Origin: Turnera subulata
Taxonomy: Eukaryota; Streptophyta; Magnoliopsida; Malpighiales; Passifloraceae
Length of the DNA: 64,000 nucleotides
Assembly: GCA_028386065.3 (NCBI GenBank)
Contig: JAKUCV010002532.1
Span: forward strand, 4,063 to 68,062
Reading direction: 5' to 3'
Under the pieces are notes generated by a model. The model was not told the DNA's origin. It saw only the letters and a list, made by a program, of their open reading frames with translations, and made no database searches. The position numbers and the translations under genes are program-made. This document shows, in pieces, positions 40,501 through 50,459 of this stretch; position 1 is the stretch's first letter; every line of letters starts with the position of its first letter.

Positions 40501-41504
40501 TGGGGATGGATATCCTTCCAGGTTCTCTTGAGCGTCAGCCAAACTGGGGATAATACCCTGTCCACTCTGGCATGATGTCTCTTCCCCATTTTTCCTTTTG
40601 GTTTCCAAACATAAGTGGATGATCATTCAAACTGTTCGTTGACGACAACTAACAATCTTGGTGTACTTCAATGTCAAGATTGGAAACTGATGAAAATTCT
40701 TCATATAGCAGTTGTCTGTGCTACGTATTATTTCGATTAACTTCTTTTATCCTGCTGTAGGCCTTCTTTTACAAGGGCATCTACTTCCTGCCATTGATTT
40801 TGTGCATCGTCATAATGACTGTTTCCTTGACATTGTGCTGCTTTCCACTGTGAGTAATATGTAGTTTCTTGTAGCTCTGTCATCTAAAAATCTTCCTTTT
40901 ACTCAATTTCCTTCATTTGTCTGTCGAGAGATTTGTTATCAAGGGACAATTAACAGCCATTCCACTGTCAACATGGACTTATGATGAACCTGGGTCTAAT
41001 AATCCATATTGTTTCATGCAGGTAGCAACTGCCAGTCAATTCTTCATATCTTATACAATTCGCACCTTCGGAGCTCTTACTTTTGCTGCCATAATGACCA
41101 CAAGACAGGCAAGTAAAAATTATCTCCAGTGCAGAATCTAATTTCCCTTTGCTATCCTAAGCAACTGCTTCTATAACGAATGATTTCGTGCGCTTTATTT
41201 GCTACTGGCAGTTGGTGAGCATTATGCTGTCATGTGTGTGGTTTTCTCATCCTCTGAGCTGGGAACAGTGGATTGGAGCTGTAAGGCTTAGTCTTAACCC
41301 TTGTTTAACACTAGTGCTGTTTTTTCTTTGTTTTCTCCTTTTCCTTTCATTCCTAGGACACTAATTTTTTAATCATTACTTCAGGTTGTTTTCTTCGGGT
41401 CCCTATATGCAAAGAATTTCTTAAGAAATTCCCCTCCCAAGCCCCTACCTCCTTCAGAACATTCACAAACCGGAGCCTCAAGTGTCGAGAAACTGAATCC
41501 TTGA
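37577..41504 (+). CDS. UTR5B: UDP-galactose/UDP-glucose transporter, UTR5B-like
   Basis: Eleven exons (37577-37690, 38080-38193, 38344-38436, 38556-38621, 39212-39310, 39896-39975, 40326-40438, 40761-40849, 41022-41108, 41212-41280, 41385-41504) give 347 residues, as expected for the UAA transporter family. The protein should exchange nucleotide sugars for UMP in the Golgi or ER membrane. Recognisable parts are an N-terminal span (WKGVFAVAGIMTTLVIYGVL), IMRVPYGINKEFFKYSLFLV, the QYEALKYVSFPVQTLAKCAK/MIPVM block, GYLGFDGFTSTFQDKLFKGY, and the late TIRTFGALTFAAIMTTRQ/LVSIMLSCVWFSHPLSWEQW segment, about ten hydrophobic spans in all. The start has a good context (TTATGGCC). Intron 9 begins with GC (AG/GCAAGT) instead of GT. 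Substrate is inferred from the closest family name only. Confidence 0.94.
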
Positions 41505-42362
41505 TTAGTCTTGTTCTTTTTGGATTTGGATCTGCCTCTTTTTTTTAAGTTGATAGGCTGCTAATCTTATACGTGTTAAGCATATTAAAGATTGTGAGCA
41601 AAGAATTGAACATGTTGTTCCATCTAAATCCAGATAGGACCACAGGCAAATGATTCTACCTTGGAACTGGGCCACAATATAGTAGTTGGTAGTGTTTGGG
41701 GGGAAAGGCAATGGCATCCCCAATTTTGCGTAGGAAAAAGAACATATAGACTGACAAAATGACAAGTTTTCAGATTAATTTCCCCTTTTACGTTCTGTTT
41801 CCTATTCTGAATGAATAGTGGAGCATAATTACAGAGTATTGACGTTGTTCTCACAATATTTCCTCCGAATGCATCAATGGCATTGTATTCTTTACTAACA
41901 ACTGATGGGACTATATTATAAGGTTGTTGAGATTTGGGATTCGCTACGAATTTGCGGTACCAAAAATCCATCACGGATGTCTGAACAATAAAAATTTAGA
42001 ATGTGTAACTCTTGCCTACAATGTGATTCATGGGCTACCGAAACATTTCCCGTTTTTTTTTTTTTGAACTGCAACTCTTGCCTACAATAAACATTTGCAG
42101 TTTGTGAACCATAGAATTCGTGCAATTTGACATTGGACCTCACTGTAGATCCATTATTTCCTAAAACTTCTTCTCCAATTCACTGTTGCATTTCTTTGTT
42201 TTTTTTGATAAAGGAAACTGACTGATACAAAACTTTTGAACATAGATAACAAAATGAAAAAGAAATATAATTAGAAAAGTGTGTTCTTGGATTAAGAAAA
42301 AAAATCTCCCAAAGGCTGTTATACATTTTAATAAGAAATGTATCCCCTCAACTAACAACCTT
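41505..42362. other. Intergenic region between transporter and tRNA-His
   Basis: It contains the transporter 3' untranslated region, then AT-rich sequence. Open frames on the minus strand are not supported as genes. No further feature is seen. Confidence 0.5.
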
Positions 42363-42434
42363 GTGGCTGTAGTTTAGTGGTTAGAATTCTACGTTGTGGC
42401 CGTAGAGACCTGGGCTCGAATCCCAGCAGCCACA
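42363..42434 (+). tRNA. trnH-GTG: tRNA-His (GTG)
   Basis: A 72-nt cloverleaf without an intron. The acceptor stem GTGGCTG (42363-42369) pairs with CAGCCAC (42427-42433), with discriminator A at 42434. The D-arm carries box A (TAGTTTAGTGGTTAGA). The anticodon stem CTACG/CGTAG encloses TTGTGGC with anticodon GTG at 42396-42398. The T-arm carries box B (GGGCTCGAATCCCAG). A T6 polymerase III terminator starts at 42439. It is a nuclear-type cytosolic tRNA, near-identical to plant histidine tRNAs. The encoded CCA is absent, as expected. Confidence 0.96.
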
Positions 42435-42438
42435 GACC

Positions 42439-42444
42439 TTTTTT
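42439..42444 (+). terminator. RNA polymerase III terminator of tRNA-His
   Basis: A run of six T residues begins four bases after the tRNA 3' end, the standard polymerase III stop signal. Confidence 0.75.
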
Positions 42445-43873
42445 ATACTCTAACTCCTCCACTTTTTTTGCTTTTTTTTTGAAGAGAAACTCCTCCAATG
42501 GCTTGGAATTCCAACGATAACAGTAAATTAACTCAATTAGATAATTTATCACGTTGTCTCGTTGTCTATCTAAAGGTTGCATACTCTTTTAGTATATTTT
42601 TTAAAGGATAATATACTCTTCAGTATTAGATCATTACTCCTTAATCTAAAATATTATGCAATATATTATATAGAGTTCAACCTGGCAACCCGCAGCATTA
42701 TTGGTATGACAACAAAGCGTTATTGCTCTGTGCAATTGCTGCCAAGCAGGACCCTCCAAATTGTTCTAAGAAACAAAAAAAAAACGCTGGACTCGTGAAG
42801 AAATATGCTAATATTATACTATCTCGACTAATTGTTGACTGTTGAGACGTGTGGCATAGCAAAGCAAGTAGGGTATAAATTGTTATATAAAAGATATGGT
42901 ATTGATTCTTTTCTAGCAAAAATATATGATAAGGATAGAATAGCGAGTGTGTTTAAAAAAAATTAGTGAAAATCGATAGGATATAGATCACGCTTGCTCC
43001 TTTACTAATTATTTTTATCTTCTTATCCAATAATGCCTATATTTTTTTGGGGAAATAATGTTTCTTATCAAATCCATCTCTTTCGTTGTTTGTAATCACA
43101 ATGCAAGTCAATGCCCACCACCATAGCAGCATATGGCTCGTTTCTAGTTCCACAGGTAACTCTTTTTAATTATATCGACGCATACTTTTCCCTACTTTTC
43201 ATCTATAAATGGACGTGCAAAGAAAGAAAAAGTAAAACAGTCCAAATGAGAGGAAAATATCACCTTTCCCCACCGACGCAGAACTTTAATTGCAAATCCC
43301 AGCTCAAACTGGTCTCCCTCACTTACCCTCCACGTGAAGAACAAGGAAACAAATCCAAATTTATGTAAAAATATTTGCAATTTCCATAATTAACTATTTC
43401 CTTACAAATCCAGGATAATTTAAAACTAATTACCAAAATCACTAAAACTCATTATCGAAAATTCGTTATGAAGTTTATCCAGCAATACAAATTTGATGTC
43501 CTGCTTGCGTGTCACCATGTGGATAGCCAGATAGATTATAATCCAAACTAAAACATCATAGTGAGTGTTCATAGCAAAGGCCTCTCTACTTAACCGGCAA
43601 GAAATTTGTGGTTATCTATAATTAAATCCCAACAATATCTGATTAACTGGATAATGTTCCCATTTGGTAAGATTCTCTTTGTTACTATCTAAGACGTTAC
43701 AATTACCCACACAAAACAATCTCTTCACCCTCTAATGGCCAGTATATAACTACCTACCCCCTCTCCTTGGTCTCTCACGCAAGCATTAATTTCCTCTGCT
43801 TTTCTTTCGTCTACTATTCTCTCAGTCTCTGATCATTCATATTCCCTTCCCTTCTCAATTTCGATAAGAAAGA
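42445..43873. other. Intergenic region and cupin promoter
   Basis: About 1.4 kb of AT-rich DNA with no supported gene. The sequence close to 43740-43873 (AGTATATAACTACC followed by a CT-rich leader) is a credible TATA box and 5' untranslated region for the cupin gene. Confidence 0.5.
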
Positions 43874-45431
43874 ATGGATCTTGATCTGACACCCAAGTTG
43901 CCCAAGAAGGTTTATGGAGGAGATGGTGGGTCATACCATGCATGGTGCCCCTCTGAGCTGGCAATGCTACGTGCAGGCAACATAGGAGCAGCCAAGCTTG
44001 CTCTTGAGAAGAACGGCCTTGCTCTTCCTCGTTACTCTGATTCTGCAAAGGTTGCTTATGTTCTGCAAGGTATGATATTACTGATCACTCTACTCTGTTC
44101 TAGTTATCATGTTTTGTTTTCAGTGTTTTAAGTTTACTGTTTGTCTTATTCTAGCCACTTTACCCTATTGATATAATTATACATAGAACAAAGGTTCAAT
44201 CTTGTGTCAAATTTCCTGTAGGAGAACTCTGTTGTCCGATGTTATGAAATTAAAATCAGCTATCTTGTGATCAGAATCCCTTTTTACTTCCCATCAGGAG
44301 TTGCTTGGTTGTGGGTTCAAATTTTGGCGATCAAAAGAGAATCTTTTTAGCTTTTTATCTTTTTTTCTCCGTGTTAGATACATTGGACATTGATTGCTTT
44401 TACATGAACCCATAAGTCAGAACCTCTCTTAGGTTGATCGATTAAGTTTTTTTCTACTTTCTTCAGGAAATGGTGTTGCTGGTATTGTCCTCCCTGAGAA
44501 AGAGGAGAGGGTTGTCTCCCTGAAGAAGGGTGATGCAATTGCCCTTCCTTTTGGTGTTGTGACATGGTGGTACAACAAAGAAGACACCGAATTGGTTGTC
44601 CTTTTCTTGGGTGATACCAAGACAGCCCACAAGGCAGGAGAATTCACAGATTTCTTCCTCACCGGTCCCAATGGCATCTTCACCGGCTTCACTACAGAGT
44701 TTGTGTGCCGTGCCTGGGATGTGGACGAGAACACAGCCAAAGCCCTTGTGGGCAGCCAATCTGCAAAGGGTATTGTCAAGGTTGATGCATCCCATAAGAT
44801 GCCAGAACCAAATGCAAAACACAGGGAGGGGTTTGTGTACAACTGCGAGGAAGCCCCATTGGATGTTGACATCAAGGGTGGTGGTAAAGTTGTGGTCTTG
44901 AACACAAAGAACCTCCCTTTGGTTGCTGAGGTTGGGCTTGGGGCTGATCTTGTTAGACTAGATGGGGGTGCAATGTGCTCCCCTGGGTTCTCCTGTGACT
45001 CTGCACTTCAGGTGACTTACATTGTCAGTGGAAGTGGCCGGGTTCAAGTTGTTGGTGCTGATGGTAAGAGAGTGCTGGAAACTACTGTTAAGGCAGGGAA
45101 TCTATTCATTGTTCCTAGGTTCTTTGTTGTGTCAAAGATTTGTGATCCTGATGGCATGTCTTGGTTCTCCATTATTACTACTCCCAAGTAAGTCAATTCT
45201 TGTTATTACATTATCGTTAATGATTGACTTATTATTATTATAAGGTGCTTATGGAGTGTAATTTTCATGATTTGCAGCCCAATATTCACACACATGGCTG
45301 GGAAGACTTCAGTGTGGAAGGCTTTGTCTCCTGAGGTGCTTCAGGCAGCTTTCAAAGTGAGCCCTGATGTTGAGAAGACTTTCAGATCCAAGAGAATGGC
45401 AGAGGAGATTTTCTTCCCACCTCCAAAGTGA
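43874..45431 (+). CDS. Bicupin (11S-globulin-like, RmlC-like cupin) protein
   Basis: Three exons (43874-44069, 44467-45187, 45278-45431) encode 356 residues, the same length as its Arabidopsis relatives (At1g07750/At2g28680 type). It opens MDLDLTPKLPKKVYGGDGGS with no signal peptide, unlike seed storage globulins, so it is probably cytosolic or nuclear. Two cupin beta-barrels are visible. The first runs from about residue 30 (LALEKNGLALPRYSDSAKVA, LQGNGVAGIVLPEKEERVVS, KKGDAIALPFGVVTWWYN). The second runs from about residue 220 (GGAMCSPGFSCDSALQVTYI, GSGRVQVVGADGKRVLETTV, KAGNLFIVPRFFVVS). The tail is KRMAEEIFFPPPK. Biochemical role is not established for this group. It sits next to RAD51D, as in Arabidopsis. 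Both introns are GT-AG and keep the frame. Confidence 0.94.
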
Positions 45432-46321
45432 AGAAGCAGAGAGTGTTCAGTTAATCAAATCTTAATAAGAGATTAAAAAACCTTTCTTTGTCCATCTCAT
45501 CAGTTAGCACAGCCGGGTGTCAACAAATCAAGCTTAGCTTTAGTTCTTTTTAATAAGAACTCTTTTATTTACCATCAGTACATTTTACCCATTAGTACTA
45601 TTCGGATATTAATGCTACTTGTGGTTTGTTTCAATATACCATGTTGCTCAATTCTTCCTGCTCTTTTAAGCATTTAACTTTCCTAACATTTAATGTCCGC
45701 TCATTTTTCTTCTATTGCAATCTTAATGAACGACAAAAGAAACTTAAGAGGGCATAATATTTGATAAAAAGGTTTCATAGGGAATCCCTACCCTCTTTGG
45801 GGTCCTCTCTTGTCATCTTGATGTTCCAACTCCCAACTCTAAATATCTTCAGAGATCATCACCAAATTTTGTACTGCTTGATCAATTACATTTGTTTTGT
45901 GCATTTTTCCACCAATGCTTGCTTTATATCTTTCGTCCTTTTCTCTTTTTTAGCAAAGCATCACCAATCTAGTCAAACGTTTAGGCCTTTTCTTTTTGTT
46001 TTTATGAATAAAGGTTAGGTCAATCCAAAAGGACACAATTACTTCTTCTAGCTTTAGGATTCCAATTATAGACTTCAATAATGGGTTTGGTACCCTCTCC
46101 ATCGTGTTCGGTTAGGCATTTAAAAGTTTATTAAAGAGTCTCCACACAATTGTCGTAAGGGAACCCATATTTTGTTGTGTTCTGTGCTTCGATATTCGAT
46201 ATACTGAATTTCACGGGAGAGGATTAACTAGTAAGTATTTTTAATAAAAAAAAAATTTAAGTTGAAGAGAGATTGGACTAAAATATTTTTTTTATTCACG
46301 AATTACTCTACAAAACTATAA

Positions 46322-46536
46322 GTCATTCCTATATTAAAATTTGGTTTGATTTTTTTTTTTTGTCGAAAAAAAAAGGCATCAGTGGTGTCATCATCGCCCC
46401 GTCGGTCCAGGCCCCGGTCAATACCGGTTACATCCTGGCATTAGACCCTCCTCATAGGAGAGACCGCCTAACCGGGGCACCAGCGGACACCCTCACGGGT
46501 AATTTTGTCATTCCTAAATCAAAATTTGGTTTGATT
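46322..46536 (-). mobile_element. Retroposon-like insertion flanked by 30-bp direct repeats, copy B
   Basis: A core of about 155 bp (46352-46506) matches the repeat at 4107-4254. It is flanked by 30-bp direct repeats, 46322-46351 and 46507-46536, that differ at only two positions. A T10-11 run directly follows the left repeat, so on the minus strand the element ends in a poly-A tail against its target duplication, the hallmark of target-primed retrotransposition. No coding capacity is seen. It is probably a SINE or a truncated non-LTR element; boxes A and B are not convincing, so the class is open. Short open frames in both copies share VNTGY-like peptides only because the DNA is homologous. 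Confidence 0.65.
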
Positions 46537-47134
46537 TCATCCGTCAGTCCTATGTTGTTTAAATACTGATGGGAGAATTGCCAATGCAGCTAAAATCAAA
46601 CCGACACAATGTTTTTTTTTTGGGAAGGAAAAGAGAGGCAATTAGTATGGTGGTGGGAAGATGAACCGTTGTAATTTTGTTACGGTTTTGTTACGCACAG
46701 CACTGTAAGAAAACTACAAAACCTCTTCTTACGGGCACTCAGTAGTAAATAAACCGTAAGAATATAAAGTGTTAGCATTTTCCCACCAAATTCCAGTGAA
46801 ACAGAGCAAAATAAGGCTAACCGATGAAATCTAACCAAATTTAAGACTAGATAACTTTTAAAATTCCGATGAAATCTAACCAAATTTTAAGACTAGATAA
46901 CTTCTAATAATTTTAAAGAATAATACAAGCATGAAAAACCATGGATGAGCGTGTTGCGATAGAGGCTTCTTCAAAGGCTAGCTCCAATTCCGTCTATGCT
47001 GGCCTAGTTGGAACGATTTCTTTCTCTGCCGACTTTGAACCTACTTCGGCTGAAACTGGCCTACCTGTAGAGTAACCTTGCCTGATTGTTTGTGTAATTT
47101 TATTCACAGGGTAGGAAAATACAGAATATGTCAC

Positions 47135-47301
47135 TGGGCCAGCCATAGTTCAATGGGCCACATCGAAATACATTATTTACCCACGAGCAAAACAACGCTG
47201 ATCCGCAATGGACAGGTTATCGAAAGGCCCAGCCCATTTATATCTACGAATAAACGGGTTAGGCATAGCAAAATATCCAAAGCCTAGCTTTCTTAGGCCC
47301 A
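47135..47301 (+). promoter_or_regulatory. Site II-rich promoter of RAD51D
   Basis: Four TGGGCC/GGCCCA motifs (47135-47140, 47154-47159, 47226-47231, 47296-47301) lie within 250 bp upstream of the RAD51D start. Clustered site II elements bind TCP factors and are typical of plant genes expressed in dividing cells, including replication and repair genes. A weak TATA-like CTATATAC follows at about 47304. Confidence 0.6.
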
Positions 47302-47379
47302 ACCTATATACACATTTACTCTTCGTCTTCTTCACTCTCTCTCAGTGGACGAGGGAAAAGCTTCGTCTCGAAAACAAAA

Positions 47380-50300
47380 ATGGCGCCATTGAAGTCGCTG
47401 GAGAAAGAGTACCCAGTCATAGATTCCAATTTCCAGTCCTTCTGTGCCCGTCACGGCATTTTCACAGGTCCATTCCATTCTTTCCTCCTCATCTGTTTTT
47501 AGTTTATTTTTCTTCTCATTATTTCTTTTCTCCTTTAAAAAAAACTGATATAATTGTCATCAATTCAGTCCCTAAAAAGCTAATAACTCCATTGCAGTCC
47601 AAGATTTCCTTCTTCATGACCTCTACGTCCTCGCCGCTTTCGCCCAACAACACCCCTCCTCCTCCTCTGACCATCTAAAACAGGTCCTCTCCCTTCCCTT
47701 CCTCTTTTTTTTTTTTTTAAAAAAAATTGTTCTTACCGTTTTTTAATCTCATATACGTGAATTTTCACTTACTGTGCTGTTAAAAAAAATAGGGTATCAC
47801 CCAGATGCTGTCCATTGTGGACGAGCAGTACCACAAACCCTGGGTCAATGGTGTGCAGCTGTTGGATGATTTTCAACGGAATAAACATGTTTTATCTACT
47901 GGAATCCACGAGTAATTCCCAGTTTCTAGTTTTAAAAAACAACCCATAATTTGTTTTTAAAAAAAGATTGATGCTTTCTTTTTTTTTTTTTTTTTTAACC
48001 TTAGTATGTATAATCTGTGGCTATGGATGTATCAGGATCGATTCCCTTCTTCAGGGTGGGTTCCGGGAGGGGCAGTTGAATGAAATCGCCGGCCCTTCCT
48101 CCTCTGGTAAAACACAGGTAAGTACAAGAAAAAAACTCCTCAATTGGACACATTTCTTTACTTGTTAATTGAATATGCCTGAAGGGTTTCTCGGAGAATG
48201 ACATATTTACTAGCATTGTGCATTTCTTGAGAGCTTAATTGACTTCTGTGCTCTGTGTACCTCTACATTCATGGTCATTGCCATCTTGTTCAGGTTTGCC
48301 TACAAGTTGCTGCAAGTGTTGCAACAAAGTGTATAGGCAGCGTTGTATATGTTGATACAGGCAACTCGTTTTCATCCCAACGGATTCGACATTTTGTCAG
48401 CCGGATATCTGGTCCTACTTTTAATCAGGTTAAATACATACTGTGGTTGGTGGAGTGAGCTTGGATTAGTTTAATGTGCTATCTTTGTCATTTCAAATTT
48501 CTGGAATCTATTTTTTTTTTTGTTGCAGGAAAGAGACCTCACAATTCAAAAAGTGATGAGTGGCATCTTGTGCCACTCGGTGTTTGACATCTTTGCCATG
48601 TTTGATGTGCTTCACCAACTACAGAGCAGTTTGAGATCCCAGGTTTCCGTTAAAATGAAGTAATTGCATGGGATGTGGTCAAAGTTCTTGTTCCTTTTCC
48701 CTTTATCTGTTGCTTCTGGTTTAGGTGGACAGAGCTGATCAGAATGTGCGGTTGCTTGTTGTTGATTCATTGTCATCTTTGATTACTCCGATCCTTGGAG
48801 GCGGTGGCTCACAGGGTATAGTACTTGTTCCTATGTCTCTGTTTCCTTAAAAGCATTAGAATTTTTGTTTTGCTCTCTACTTATTCCAAGTGTTATAAGT
48901 TTTCCCGAAATAATGGAGCATGTAACATAAACATCAATCTTTACAAAAGAGACTATGAAAAAAGAGCTTTTATTCTTTTGCGAAAAATGTGTTTTGAAGT
49001 GAGAAAAAAGCGTCTACAAGAATCATCAGTCTAGATTGTAAATAAGCACTATCTGATCGACAAGATGCTTTACATTTGCAGAACTGATAAACGTCTGTAC
49101 TTAGGCAGACTTTATCGCTGAGAGGATTATTGGCCGCTGATAATTCTCTAATTTAGAGATGGACTTTCAATACTTGGTTTTGAGAAAATTCTTGGGCTCT
49201 ACTTTCTTGTTTTGATAGTGGTCTATCTCTATATCTTGCATTCCATACTTGGTTTTGAGAAAATTCTTGGGCTCTACTTTCTTGTTTTGATAGTGGTCTT
49301 TCTCTATATCTTGCATTCCGTACTTGGTTTTGAGAAAATTCTTGGGCTTTACTTTCTTGTTTTGATAGTGATCTATCTCTATATCTTGCATTCCATACTT
49401 GCTTTTGAGAAAATTCTTGGGCTCTACTTTCTTGATTTGATAGTGGTGTGTCTATATCTTGCAGCTCATTATAATCCTAATCTTTCATATCTATAGAAGA
49501 GAAAAGCTTGTTTCTTCTTCCCTGCAAAATTTGACATATTGAATAACAGAAACTTATAGGCTTGTGCTCTATGGATTAATATAGGACATGCTTTGATGAC
49601 ATATACTGGATTTTTGCTAAAGAAGTTAGCAAACGAGCATAATCTAGCCGTGCTGGTAAGTGTTGCTCTTATAAATTTGAGAGATTGGCTGCATTTAATT
49701 GTTAAGGTGCCTATGATTTATTTTTATTTTTCTGCTTACCCGCTTCCAGCTTGTCCATTTCACTTTTATAGCCAGTCTGCCAGAATGAAGTATGAATAAT
49801 ATTGGGTTTTTGGAGAATTTTTGAATGAAATGACTTCTTCATGATCCTCGCTTCCCTTATAAATTAGTCAGTATAAGGATTTGCCTTTGCCTCAGACAGA
49901 AGACCGACAGATTGAACAGGACAGGATCCTTGTTCCCTTAGAAATTAGTCTTAGTTTTTCTACTTGCTTATGTTTTGGCTTAAAAAATTCATTTATCGAA
50001 TGATGTAGCTGATAATTAGATCTTGTTGTCCTTGAATAATATTCTTCATAAACATTGTTATAGGTTACAAATCACATGGTGGGTGGAGATGGAGGTCATC
50101 TTAAACCAGCTCTTGGAGAGAGTTGGAAGAGCATCCCACATGTGAGGCTTCTACTCTCTCGTGATCTGCAAAGCAATATCTGCAACATTTCAATACTAAA
50201 GCACTCCTATTTGGTATATTTCCTTCTTTTTTAAGCATTAAATTTGTTGGTTTGGAGCTGGATTTCTAACCAGTCCTGACTTTGCCTTGTTTTTAAGAAG

Positions 50301-50459
50301 TTATTTTCTTACTTTTCCAGTTTCCACATTAGAGCAGCCTGTTGCTATGATGCAAAATCTTCAAAAAGTATTTGTATCTGTCAGCCAATGTTATTTATCT
50401 TGATATGGTTGTCTTTTCAGGCTTCTGGTAAGGCTGGAAGATTTACACTTGACGATTGA
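47380..50459 (+). CDS. RAD51D: DNA repair protein RAD51D homologue (RAD51 paralogue)
   Basis: Ten exons (47380-47467, 47598-47683, 47793-47911, 48036-48117, 48294-48428, 48529-48642, 48725-48815, 49585-49655, 50064-50213, 50421-50459) give 324 residues, close to the Arabidopsis protein. RAD51 paralogues assist RAD51 loading in homologous recombination; in plants RAD51D also affects systemic-acquired-resistance gene expression. A short N-terminal domain ([18 protein letters not shown]) is followed by the RecA core. Walker A is GPSSSGKT (117-124) and Walker B is RLLVVDSL (Asp222). Between them lies [16 protein letters not shown], and later come [15 protein letters not shown] and the GRFTLDD end. 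Intron 7 is enlarged by a 75-bp tandem repeat. The upstream neighbour is the cupin gene in the same orientation. Confidence 0.95.
49171..49465 (+). repeat. 75-bp minisatellite, about four units, inside RAD51D intron 7
   Basis: Units begin at 49171, 49246, 49321 and 49396 with TACTTGGTTTTGAGAAAATT (one base differs in the last unit) and recur every 75 bases with a few substitutions each. Because 75 is a multiple of three, the repeat stays open in frames on both strands, producing misleading repetitive reading frames. It lies wholly within the intron between exons 7 and 8. Confidence 0.9.

Larger units (their letters stand above)
45432..47379. other. Intergenic region with retroposon-like insertion; RAD51D promoter at its end
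   Basis: It carries the cupin 3' flank, a dispersed repeat with flanking direct repeats (46322-46536), and AT-rich DNA with a local near-duplication around 46815-46905. The RAD51D promoter forms its final part. No gene is seen. Confidence 0.5.

Noticed and set aside
44429..44905. Reverse-strand 158-codon frame over the cupin gene
   Set aside because: It is a shadow of the well-supported cupin exon 2 on the opposite strand.
49171..49465. CRISPR-like array
   Set aside because: The units are contiguous with no spacers, in a plant intron; it is a minisatellite.
49167..49496. Repetitive proteins on both strands in RAD51D intron 7
   Set aside because: The frames exist only because a 75-bp repeat is a multiple of three; the region is intronic.
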